NCBI GenBank assembly: GCA_002104945.1
Contig: MCFH01000007.1
Coordinates: 420,001 to 484,000, forward strand
DNA: 64,000 bases
Direction: 5' to 3'
Source: Piromyces finnis
Taxonomy: Eukaryota > Neocallimastigomycota > Neocallimastigomycetes > Neocallimastigales > Neocallimastigaceae
Every line of letters starts with the position of its first letter. Positions within the stretch are counted from its first letter, which is position 1. The notes under the pieces are model-generated. The model worked only from the letters and a program-made list of their open reading frames with translations, searched no databases and was not told where the DNA came from. Positions 49,120-64,000 of this stretch are shown one piece after another. The translations under genes and the position numbers were made by a program.

Positions 49120-52100
49120 ATGTTTATAACAAATGTTGAAAGACCTTCAGAACAAAAATATACTATTCATCGAAGTTTAGATCTTAAGATTTCTGAAGTT
49201 AAAAATGTATTTTCAGGAGAAAAGCAACAAAGTAAATTATCATCATTTATACAATTTATACACTTTATACAATTATAATTATTAATTATTATTGATATTA
49301 ATTAATGGATTGGAAAAAATATTAATTAATAAATTATTATTACCTTTTATTATTTAATGTATCAATTTATATTTTATTTTCTTAAATAAAAATATTTAAA
49401 GATACATATTGTACAGTTCATATTAATGATGATGAAGTAAAAAGAACCCCAACTGTATATAACAGTACTTCACCTATTTTTTCAGAACGTAAAAACTTAT
49501 TTTTTTTTATTTTTCCATTAATATATATAGTAAACTATTTATTTTATTTTAAATTAACTTTTAAAAAAAATTCGATATATATATACTTTTTTTTTTCTTC
49601 CACTATTATATAAATCATTTATTTTGATTTTGCAAAATTCAATAATGTTGTATAAAAAGATTTTGAATTTAGTCCATTAGATCCACATTTTCAACAACTT
49701 AAAATTATTGTTTGGTCAGATATTACGGAAAAAAATAAGCAAAATTTAGATGATGATGATAATAATGACTCTCTTTCAATATCTGTATTGAATACATTAA
49801 ATGGTGATAAAGCAATTGGTCAAATTATATTTCCATTGACATTTTTAAAATCAGGAGCTTTCCAAAAAGAACAATGGTTTGTTTTACAACCAACTTTCGA
49901 TACTATTAATAAATATAATGTAACTGGTGATATTAGAATTGACGTTAATCATACCTTGAATCCAGATAAAACCCATAGATTTGAAATTAACAGTAAAATT
50001 ATTAAATTGAAGTCTAAATTTTAATTTATAAAAATTCAATAATAATCTATGATCTTCTTTATTCATATCTATTTTCTATTTATTAATATAAATTTAAAGT
50101 TAAGCAAGCAAATGATTTAATTAGAGATAGCAATGGTAGTTTACCAGATCCATTTGTTGCATGTTATTTATTACCGGATATTGAAGGAAAAACAGCACAA
50201 TTAACAACTGTAAAAAAGAATACCATTAATCCAGTATTCAATTCTAATATTGTTTAGTAATTATTATACTTTGACATATATAAACCAAAAATTAATAATG
50301 ATGAAAATACTAAAAATGTAATTTTATATCAAATAAAAAAAATTTATTAGTAATGTTGAAAATGTGACTGAAAATCTTGAAATTAATGTATCCATATGGA
50401 ATTGGAACAAACTTTCAACAAATGGTTATTATTATTATTATTATAGAAATAAAAATAATTCATTGGAAATAAACAATATTTTTTTAATATGTTATTAAAA
50501 ATTATATTAAAATAATAGAATTCCTTGGTCATTGTTTTGTTTCACTTTCTGATATTCCTGTTAATAGTTCAGTCGATAAAAGATATCCATTATTATCAAA
50601 ACCAGGTAATTTATTAGTATTGAATCAATTTATTTCCTTGATTTTTGAAATTAATACATATATACTATTGGAAAAAAGCTCGTATATATCATTCATTAAA
50701 GAATAAAGGAAAAGGAACATTAAAATCAAGTATAATATAACATTAAAATATTATAATATTATTAAAAATATTACAAAATAAAGAAAATATATAATAATTA
50801 GAATAAAAAAATTTTTTTTAAAAATAATCAAAGAAAAAAGATTTACGATAGTTGATGGGGATACAAAAATTAATCATCGTCAATTTATTCAACGTTTACA
50901 AAGAAGTGATCAAAAAGGTATAGAATTTAAATAAAAAATTTAATGTTATTATTTTTTTAAAACAACAAATAATTGCTTTTTTATTAACAATATTACACAA
51001 TTACTATTAATAATGAATAGATAATGTACCAACTACAAAAAGATCCCATCGACTTTTAGATACAAAATTTTATTCCATTTCATTTTGTGGTCATTGTGGT
51101 GGAATAATATGGGTAACAAAAACGCATCTCAAATGTGGTAATTGGTATATAATAAATGAAAATATATAATATATATATCTATTAGTTATAATTTAAATAA
51201 TTTGTTAATGTTATCTATATTATATATCAACTTTTAAGTAATTTCTGTTGTCATCAACAATGTGCAAAATATGTATCTGATAATTGTGGTGGCGTTGGTA
51301 AATGCTTCAATAATTTAAATATTATAATAATTTAAATAGCATGAATAAAAATAATACTAATTTTATCTTTTTTTTTTTTTAATTTTTTAATAATATAAAA
51401 AATTAGTTACTATGTTATTGAGAATTACGTATAATGTAAATTTTTTTAAAAAGATACTTTTAATGATTATAATTAAAATAGCAATATACAAAATTGGGTA
51501 ATAATTTTGAATCAAAATCATTAATTACATATTAGGAAAGTTATGTATTACCGATTGAATTTTATAATTCGTTTTTGAATGTAAGCTAATTTTATACATA
51601 TTATGAAAAGATCGAAATAGATTTTCAATTTTTTTTAATATGCTATCTATTTAATATTTATAGATTATTAATGAAAATAGATATTATTTAATAGAATTAT
51701 TTGGGTATGTATTTCATTATATGTTGTTGTCCATGATAATAATAGTTATCCTTATTACATAATTTAATATGACACTGTTTTTCTGAATTTTATAATTTCT
51801 ACTTTTTAAAATAATAATTATATTAATAAAACAGTAAATTGAGTACGGAAAGAGAAGCAGCTGCACTTAGTTTAATTAAAATTCAATTAAAACATGATAA
51901 TTTATTTGATTGTTTGAAATCATTAATTGAAATTGAAGTTTCAGAAGCAGGTATTAAATATAGAATTGCTACATAGACATGATAAATATTGCTTTTTTAA
52001 GACTAATAAAAATAAATATTAAATATATGAATATTATAAATTTGAATTCAACTAAAAGAATCAAGTCAAACATTATTTAGAGCAAATTCAATGATTTCTA

Positions 52101-55100
52101 AGATTATTGATGTCTATATGAAATATACCGGCTTAGACTATTTAGCTGCAATTATGAAAGATATTATTCATACTATTGTGGAAAATGATCTATACATTGA
52201 AGTACGTATACTATATTAAATACAAAAATTAAGAAAAAAAAACAATACCAAATAGAGATGCTAATATAATTTAAATATATATATTTATTGAAAGGTTGAT
52301 CCATCAAAAGCCATAGATAATGATCAAAAAAAAATTAATGAAAGTCTATATAATCTTACGAAATATTTAGAAAATATTTTAATTTCAATTTTTCAAGCAG
52401 AACAGTCCATGCCAAAGTAATTTTTATTGATAATAACTATATATACTATTTAATTTCTGAAATATATTAAATTTTCTTTTTATATACTAATATATCAATT
52501 TTTTTTATTTTTATTTTAATATTCAATACATAAAATATGAAAAAATAATCAAACAATAATCATTATATTATAAACCAGGGATTGGAGAAAAATATTTAAT
52601 TTTATTCAAGAGAAAGTTATTAAAAAATTTCCAACAGAATATAATGTAAGATTTACTTCTATAGCTGGTTTTATTTTCTTAAGATTTTTTGCTCCTGCCA
52701 TATTAGGTCCAAAGCTTTTCGGTTTAATTAAATGTAATTATTTTTAAATAAATTATATTTTAAAAAATTATTATAAATATTAATGTAATCTATTTATAAT
52801 CTATATCAGCTTATGTTAGTGAAAAAAATTCTAGAACATTTACTTTATTAGCAAAAGTAATTCAAACATTAGCTAATCTTTCGGATTTCAATGAAAAAGA
52901 GTTATATATGTGTCCTTTAAATGATTATATCAATGCAAAAATCACAAGCATGAAAAAATATTTGTCTGCTATTTGTGTATGCCACATATAAACTTCTATT
53001 CTAATAAAAATATTAATAAATAGAATGAAATGAATTACACATTTATTTATATATACCATTATATATATATATATATAATATTTTAATAATAGGATGATAC
53101 TGTTGAATGTCAATATAGTACTGAATATTTAAATCCTTTATCAGATCAATTATCTGCGTATGAATGCTCAAAACTTTTAAGATATTTTACAAATGTCGAA
53201 TCTAAGCTTATTGAAAGTATTACATGCGTAAGTGATTTGATATTTAATATTTATTTAAAATTATGTTTCTTAATGCTATTTATTTATTATTATATTTTTT
53301 TTCACTTTAAATATAGGAAAATGTCTTATTACTTAAGAAATATATTGATGTTTCTACTACTTTGATGGAATATGTTAATAAATTGAAAAAGATGTAATTA
53401 TATATATATTTATATATGATTGGTAGTTTTATATTTTTATTAATAGTTTTATTATTATTGGGATTATTAGTGATGAAGATAATGAAGAAAAATTGAAAAA
53501 GAAAAAACTTTCAGAAGATTTTACTGTTAAATCTAGTATGACAACTATATCTTCAGAAAAAACTATTGTTGAAAATAGATCAACTCTTTATGGCATCAAT
53601 GACAAAAGTCAAAATGAAATCACAGAATATGGTTTTGATGATAGTAATGATTATTTAATTGAATTTTATAAAAACAATCCTTGTGATGGTAGTGAGAAAG
53701 TTACTAGAAAAGGTCAAATCAATAGAGATACTATTTATAAACCAGCTGAAGAGAATTCAGATTCAAAACAAGGCCTAAGTTCTGAATCTGATAATGGAGA
53801 AAGTATTAGAAAATGCCAAATTAATAGAGACACTATTTATAAGCCAGTCGAAGATAATTCAGATCCAAAACAAAATTTAAGTGCTGAATCTGATAATGAA
53901 GAAAGTAATGATGGAATAAAAAAATTAACTAAAACTACAATTAGTGCCTCGGCTGTAACATTAGCTCCACAATCTCAAAGAATAGAATTAGCTAATGAAG
54001 TTAGTAAATCAAATAATGCCTTACAAAATTCAGATAATAAAAAAGAAAGAGATCGTCAAAAGGTATTATCCATGCTTAAAAACATTCCACAAGTAGGTGG
54101 TCTTAATTCTAATAATTTATTAAATGTCCCTCATGGTACCCCAGCCAATAGTAAAGATAGTCATACTACACTTGTTCCTAATAATTCTTCTATTATATCA
54201 ACAAATACTATTACGAAGGACACATTTGATTCACAAAAATCAACAACCAAAAGTCCATTTGATAAAACACCAAGTTCACCATTTGATACATCAAGAAGGG
54301 TTTCTACAAGTCCATTTGATAAAACACCAAGTTCTCCATTTGATACATCAAGAAGAGTTTCTACAAGTCCATTTGATAAAACACCAAGTTCACCATTTGA
54401 TTCACAAAAATCAACAACCATAAGTCCATTTGATAAAACACCAAGTTCTCCATTTGATACATCAAGAAGAATTTCTATAAGTCCATTTGATAAAACACCA
54501 AGTTCACCATTTGATTCACAAAAATCAACAACCAAAAGTCCATTTGATAAAACACCAAGTTCTCCATTTGATACATCAAGAAGAGTTTCTACAAGTCCAT
54601 TTGACACTCCAAGGAAAACATCAACATTAACTCCATATGATATTCAAAGAAGAATTTCAAATAGTCCTAATTCCCCATATGATAATACTAAAAGAATATC
54701 TATTGTTGCTCCATCACCATTTGATAATCAAAGAAAACCATCAAATGCTAATTCACCAGTTTCACCATATGAGAATTCCAAAATAAGTAGTACTATATTA
54801 GAAACGAGTCAACAAAACTTACCTGAATCAAATACTTTGGATATACCCGATGAAGTAAAAAGAAAGTTATCAAAAGAAGAACTTACACCATCTACTTCTC
54901 TTCCTATCTCTACGTCAGATTGCAATGTATTTAATAAAGCACAGAATCGTATAAAAACTCTCAGTATTGCCCCGGTTACAAATCCATTAGATCAGGAAGA
55001 AGCAATTGATATTCCTGAATCAGAAATTCAAGATGAAATTAATTCCAAGATTGATAAGAATATTAAATACTGTTATATGTGTAGAATGCAAATTTTATCA

Positions 55101-56121
55101 GAATATATTACTTTTGATAATAAAAAAGTATATCATCAAGAATGTTTCAGATGCCAACGTTGTGATGAAATATTAACCAGTGACAATTGTTATAAAAAAG
55201 ACGAAAAAGTAAATATTTTATTAACATATTATAAAATAATTATAATATCAGTTATAGTTTAAAATACTCATTTTTTTTATTGAAAATAAAAATATCATAT
55301 AGTATTTCTGCAAAGGTTGCTATCTTTTCGAAGAAGGATATTGTTGTAATGAATGCGAAGAAATTATTGAAGGACAAGCAATTAATATTAAGGGAAAATT
55401 ATACCATCAAGATTGCTTTGTATGTTCTGCTTGTGGTGATAAACTTAATAAACAATATATGGCTATTGATGGAAGACCATATTGTAAAAAGGATTATCTT
55501 AAATATAAAGGATTTATGTGTGGTATATGTGGAGAATTTATTGAAAATGGTAATGTCCCTTTTCAGTATATTTATTTAAGAATTTTATTAAAATCTTTAT
55601 TTGTAATATATTATATTAAGTTTATAAATGAAAAATGTATATTTTTAATAATAAAATCTAAATTTTTTATTATAAAATTATTAGAATATATTACTATATT
55701 CGATAGAAAGTACCATATTAATTGTAAAAGATGTTCAGTAAGTTTTTGGATTTAAAAAATACATTGACAAAATTTATAAGTTTTTTTTTTTAATAATATA
55801 AAAATATTAAAAATTATATATCCTTATTTCTAATTTAATTAATAGTTATGTAATGAAACATTTAACAATAAATCATTCTTTTCACTTCCACAAGATCCAT
55901 ATGAAGTCTATTGTGATAAACATAGAGCAGAATTATGTACATGTTGTAAATGCCATTTACCGATTGAAGTTCAAATGATTAGAACTGTAAAGAACCCATC
56001 AAGTTACCATATACATTGCTTTAAATGTAGTAAATGTGAAAAATGTTTACAAGGTGTTAGCTATTTCGAAAAAGAAAAAGAAATATATTGTAAAAATTGT
56101 TATATTTCTATATTCATATAA
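49120..56121 (+). CDS. Multidomain RasGAP: C2-C2-C1-RasGAP-linker-LIMx4
   Basis: Twenty-three exons read in frame for 1486 aa: 49120-49231, 49402-49488, 49660-49992, 50100-50256, 50351-50424, 50519-50605, 50834-50917, 51021-51144, 51239-51297, 51407-51435, 51536-51580, 51664-51704, 51835-51950, 52059-52201, 52295-52416, 52579-52733, 52810-52976, 53093-53227, 53317-53393, 53471-55208, 55303-55549, 55685-55737, 55846-56121. Domains: C2 about 19-170 and 178-290; C1 zinc finger about 327-376 with all six Cys and both His; RasGAP about 382-690 with the arginine-finger motif TLFRANS and FLRFFAPAILGP; a disordered linker about 716-1245 with SPFD repeats; four LIM domains about 1249-1482. The C2-C2-RasGAP half resembles the GAP1/RASAL family, but C1 is inserted and LIMs replace PH-Btk. 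Predicted to switch off Ras at lipid- or Ca-regulated membranes while the LIMs dock partners. Confidence 0.87.
54252..54608 (+). repeat. 57-bp coding minisatellite (SPFD repeats) in the RasGAP linker
   Basis: Units start at 54252, 54309, 54366, 54423, 54480, 54537 and 54594, exactly 57 bp apart. Each encodes 19 residues: SPFDKTPSSPFD followed by either TSRRVST or SQKSTTK. Degenerate SPFD/SPYD units continue to about 54790. Because the period is a multiple of three, the array also stays open in an antisense frame, which is not a gene. Confidence 0.93.
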
Positions 56122-57370
56122 CATTAATTTATTTTCTGTTTAATACTACTTTATTAAATAGTAGGTATAAAAATATTCTACATGTGTATGTAATAAGATT
56201 AAATTATTAATAAAACAAAATAATATATAAATATGTTGGCATTATTTATGAATAGATCAGTTTTTTAATTTTTTAATCTCAAAATTATTAACATATATTA
56301 TATCATCATCCTTCCCACATACATTATCAAAAAGATTTAAAAAAGAGGCTAAATTTATATTCATTTTTAATAAAAAAATTTAATATAAAAATTTACATTT
56401 AATATTCCTAATTTTAATCAAATTTAATTTATATTTAATTTAAAATTTAATATAAACTGTCAATAATTATTTTTTTAATAAATGGGAATTTTTATTAATA
56501 AAAAAAGTAACATTTTATAATTATTAAAGTTTATATTATTCTATTTCATATGATGAATCACAATTAAATATGGTTTCATTTTTACCCTCTTTTTACATCT
56601 ATTGTTGTAATACAAAAATAATAAATTACATTAATGTAAGTACCAAAACTGTAATTAATATAATTTATATTAAGTTAAAGGATAATAATAGATTCTGATA
56701 ATATTTATCATTTATATTTATTATTTATATTTATATATATATTTATATATATTCCTATAAGTGTTAATATATGATTAATTATAAGTTTCAGTTCATTTAA
56801 TACTAAAACATAAAGTTTAAAAAAAATATTAATATTTACAATAAATAATAATAAAAAAACTAATATTCCATTTATTATGAGTATATTCCATATATATGAC
56901 AAAGAATTTAAATTGTTGAATTTAATTTAGAGGTAAAAAAAAGTAAATAGATGAATAAATATAAAATTTATTAAATATATTATTATAATTAAATAAATAT
57001 CTAAAAAATAAATAAACTATTTAAAACATTTAAATAAGAAGCTAATTAATTAATTTTATGTAATGTAAAAAGGATATAATACTTTTTTTAATTTTTTAAA
57101 AAAAATTATCCCTAAACCTTTCTTTTTGTAAATAAAGAAAAAGACTCATTATTTAAATATAAATAAAACAAAAAAAATAATTAAAGATATAATTTTATTT
57201 TATTATTTTATTTCTATATACATATTACTTTGTTGCCATATAATTTAAAACAACAACAACAACAACAAAAATTACTATAATTTTTAGTATTTAAAGTAAA
57301 ATAAAAAGTAACAACAAAATTATAAAAATAATTAGTAGTTTTTTATTTTAAAAAATAATAAACATTCAAA
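56122..57370. other. Intergenic, AT-rich; PLC 5' region
   Basis: 1.25 kb of A/T sequence upstream of the PLC start codon, with a short CAA repeat near 57250-57267. No gene seen. Confidence 0.6.
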
Positions 57371-61634
<4,264 letters not shown>

Positions 61635-62429
61635 AATGATTGATATATCTAGATATATCTGTTTTAAAATGACAAAACAAAGTAATAAATTATCATTATT
61701 ATTATTATCTACGACGACATACAAACATAAGTAACAATATAATAATAAATAATGTTTTATTCTTTATTTAATAAAAATTATTTTTTTCTCCATTATTAAT
61801 TAAAATAATAAGGATGATAAAAATAAGATTATATATAATATTTTAACAAATATTGTTTTTTTTTCTATTAAAGAAAAATTCAATAATTTGTTATTATTCA
61901 AGAAATAAAGAAATATATATATATATATATAATTCATTAAAAGATATCAAATACAAAACATATACTTTAACAATTTATCCATTATATTTATATATAATAA
62001 TAATTTACTTATATTTATATATTATAAACAATGTTAATCAATATCTAATATAATTTTATATAATTTCAACATTAAAAAAAAAAGAAAAGAATATTTCTCA
62101 AAAAAATTCATAAGATAGATTTTAATCTTTATATAATTAAAAGTTTAATAATAATCTTTTTTTTTTTTTTCCTTAAGAATATATATATATATAAAGAATG
62201 ACAAACAAAAAACAAAACAAAAATATAAATTCTAATTATATAATAGTAAATAGTAATAATTAAAACATAAGTAGTTATATAATTATAAAACAAATAATAA
62301 TAAAAAATAACAAATAAAATTGTGTATATATAATTTTTTATTAAAAAAAAAAAATAAAAGTTATTGAAGAAAATATTTAAAAAAATGTATCAAATATATC
62401 TTTGTATAATAACATTAAAAATTGTTTAA

Positions 62430-62470
<41 letters not shown>

Positions 62471-62737
62471 ATATTATTATTCAAATAATAGAAAATTTAT
62501 TTTTATAGTATTTTTTTAAAAATCGTTTCACTTTCGAATATATATAATTAAAAACTTTTATAAAAGAGTAATGTTATCTTCAGTAATAAATATAATTATT
62601 TTTTTTTCTAGATATTAATATAAAATATATTTGATAATCTAGTTTTTTCTTCTTTTGTAATTATTTTTTAATAATATAAATGCTAGTCGTCCGTAGTAAA
62701 TCAATCTTTCTTTTTTTTTTTTTTTTTTTTTTTTTTA

Positions 62738-62768
<31 letters not shown>

Positions 62769-64000
62769 TTATTTTTTTTTTACTTTCCTCTTTTATTTAT
62801 ATTATATTTAAAATATTTAACCAATTAATTTTTAATTAATATAGAAAATTGAAAACCATAAAACTGATTATTCTTTAAATAAATGGGTATTATACATGTA
62901 AAATATAATTGTTAAAACTTTATTTTAATCTTAATTATGATTTTAAGAAATGGATATTGACCAATAAACATATTTATAAAAAATTATCAAAGAGTATGTA
63001 ATTTTATTTAAAAGGATGGTTTGAAAAAAAGAAAAGAAAGGAAGAACTAGCGCTAATTTATGTAATAACTGATAATAATTTTAATTTTCTATCATATCCT
63101 TTATATAAAGGATAAGAAAAATGAAATTGATTTTTCAAATGTTAATTATTATTGAATAATTAGATTTATGTGAAGTATTTATATTTTTTTTTTAAAAGTA
63201 GTAATATCATTCATTAAAAGATAAACCAAGATTATTGATAAATCGGCTATTTGTAATTACTTTTTATTGAAATATTAAAATATGCAAATATAATATTATT
63301 ATAAATATATATATATATATAATTGCATGTTATTTAAATAATTTATATATAGAGTTTAGATTTTTATAGTTTTTAATAATGAATTTCTATAAAAAGATTG
63401 AATATTTTATAGTATTTTCATTAGCTTTAATTTTATAAAATAAAATTTAATAGAAAATTATAATATTTAAAAAGATTTAAAGATATATAATATTTATTTA
63501 TTATAATTAATACATAGTTTTGTAATCTTATTCTTTTAAAAGAAAATTATTTTAAAAAGAAAACTTTATATTATAAATAAATTAAATAAGTTATTATTTC
63601 ATTAGTAAATAATGAAATTAAAAAAAAGTCTCTCGATTATTTAATATTTATATATATATATTATTATAATTTTAAATATTTCAAGAATTTTATTTTTAAT
63701 TTTTCTATTATATATTATTATTATTATTTTTTTTTACTTTACTTTTTTGTAATTTAAAAATTATTATTTATGTAAATCATGAATAATATCTCACTATAGT
63801 TGATAAAGTTAAAAAAAAAAAAACAATAGATAATAATAAAGAGTAGGATTAATAAACGAGAAAGCAAAAATAACATAAATGTATAATATTTATTAATACT
63901 CATAATTACATAGAGAAAAAATTAATAGTCAAAATATTCGCTAAAAATATCTTTAAATTAATAAAAATATAATAGACTTTTGAAATATATATATAGTAAT
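61635..64000. other. AT-rich intergenic DNA to window end
   Basis: 2.4 kb of A/T sequence with long T-runs (about 62429-62465 and 62708-62736) and (TTTTA)n repeats (about 62737-62770). No coding frame, RNA or repeat family was recognised. Confidence 0.65.

Noticed and set aside
51482-51497. Micro-exon CAATATACAAAATTGG in the RasGAP gene
   Set aside because: It would put the next exon into a stop-containing frame. One intron, 51436-51535, gives the family-like YNESYVLPIEFY.
54161-54607. 148-codon minus-strand ORF over the SPFD repeats
   Set aside because: A by-product of a 57-bp (multiple of three) repeat lacking antisense stops; it lies inside a coding exon.

Overview
This is a very AT-rich eukaryotic nuclear window with many short introns. 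Intergenic DNA is almost pure A/T with long homopolymers and di-, tri- and tetranucleotide repeats, and low-complexity Asn/Gln/Ser tracts occur inside proteins. Introns are mostly GT...(T)AG, about 60 to 750 bp. The base composition, the fungal-style gene structures and two ciliary genes (SPAG6/PF16 and BBS4) point to a flagellated early-diverging fungus, most likely an anaerobic gut fungus (Neocallimastigomycota). That assignment is inference; no rRNA or other marker is present.

Layout. 1-2.9 kb is AT-rich DNA without a gene. 2.9-14.8 kb is a retrotransposon block on the minus strand: an old decayed LINE fragment, a full-length but broken LINE (3703-9076), and a nearly identical intact LINE (9098-14779) with a single 1507-codon ORF (endonuclease, reverse transcriptase, zinc motif). 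The intact copy has a 22-nt poly(A) tail, a perfect 13-bp target-site duplication and 124-bp tandem monomers at its 5' end. Eleven host genes follow: SEC61 alpha (-), a cullin-3-type cullin (+), a HAUS8/QWRF-like augmin subunit (-), an RBMS-like two-RRM protein (+), a GLI/ZIC/AEBP2-type zinc-finger protein (+), a BZW/5MP translation regulator (+), a RanBP3/Yrb2-type Ran-binding protein (-), SPAG6/PF16 (-), BBS4 (+), a 1486-aa RasGAP with two C2, one C1 and four LIM domains (+), and a delta-type phospholipase C (+).

Exon chains were built by hand from splice signals and family similarity. For every multi-exon gene except SEC61 the summed exons give an intact frame divisible by three with a terminal stop; SEC61 lacks a confirmed first exon.

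Functional links. SPAG6 (axonemal central pair) and BBS4 (BBSome) are divergent across 801 bp and may share a promoter. The RasGAP and PLC genes are adjacent signalling genes on the same strand. The most unusual observations are a candidate minor-spliceosome (U12-type AT-AC) intron in the PLC gene and the C2-C2-C1-RasGAP-LIM4 architecture.
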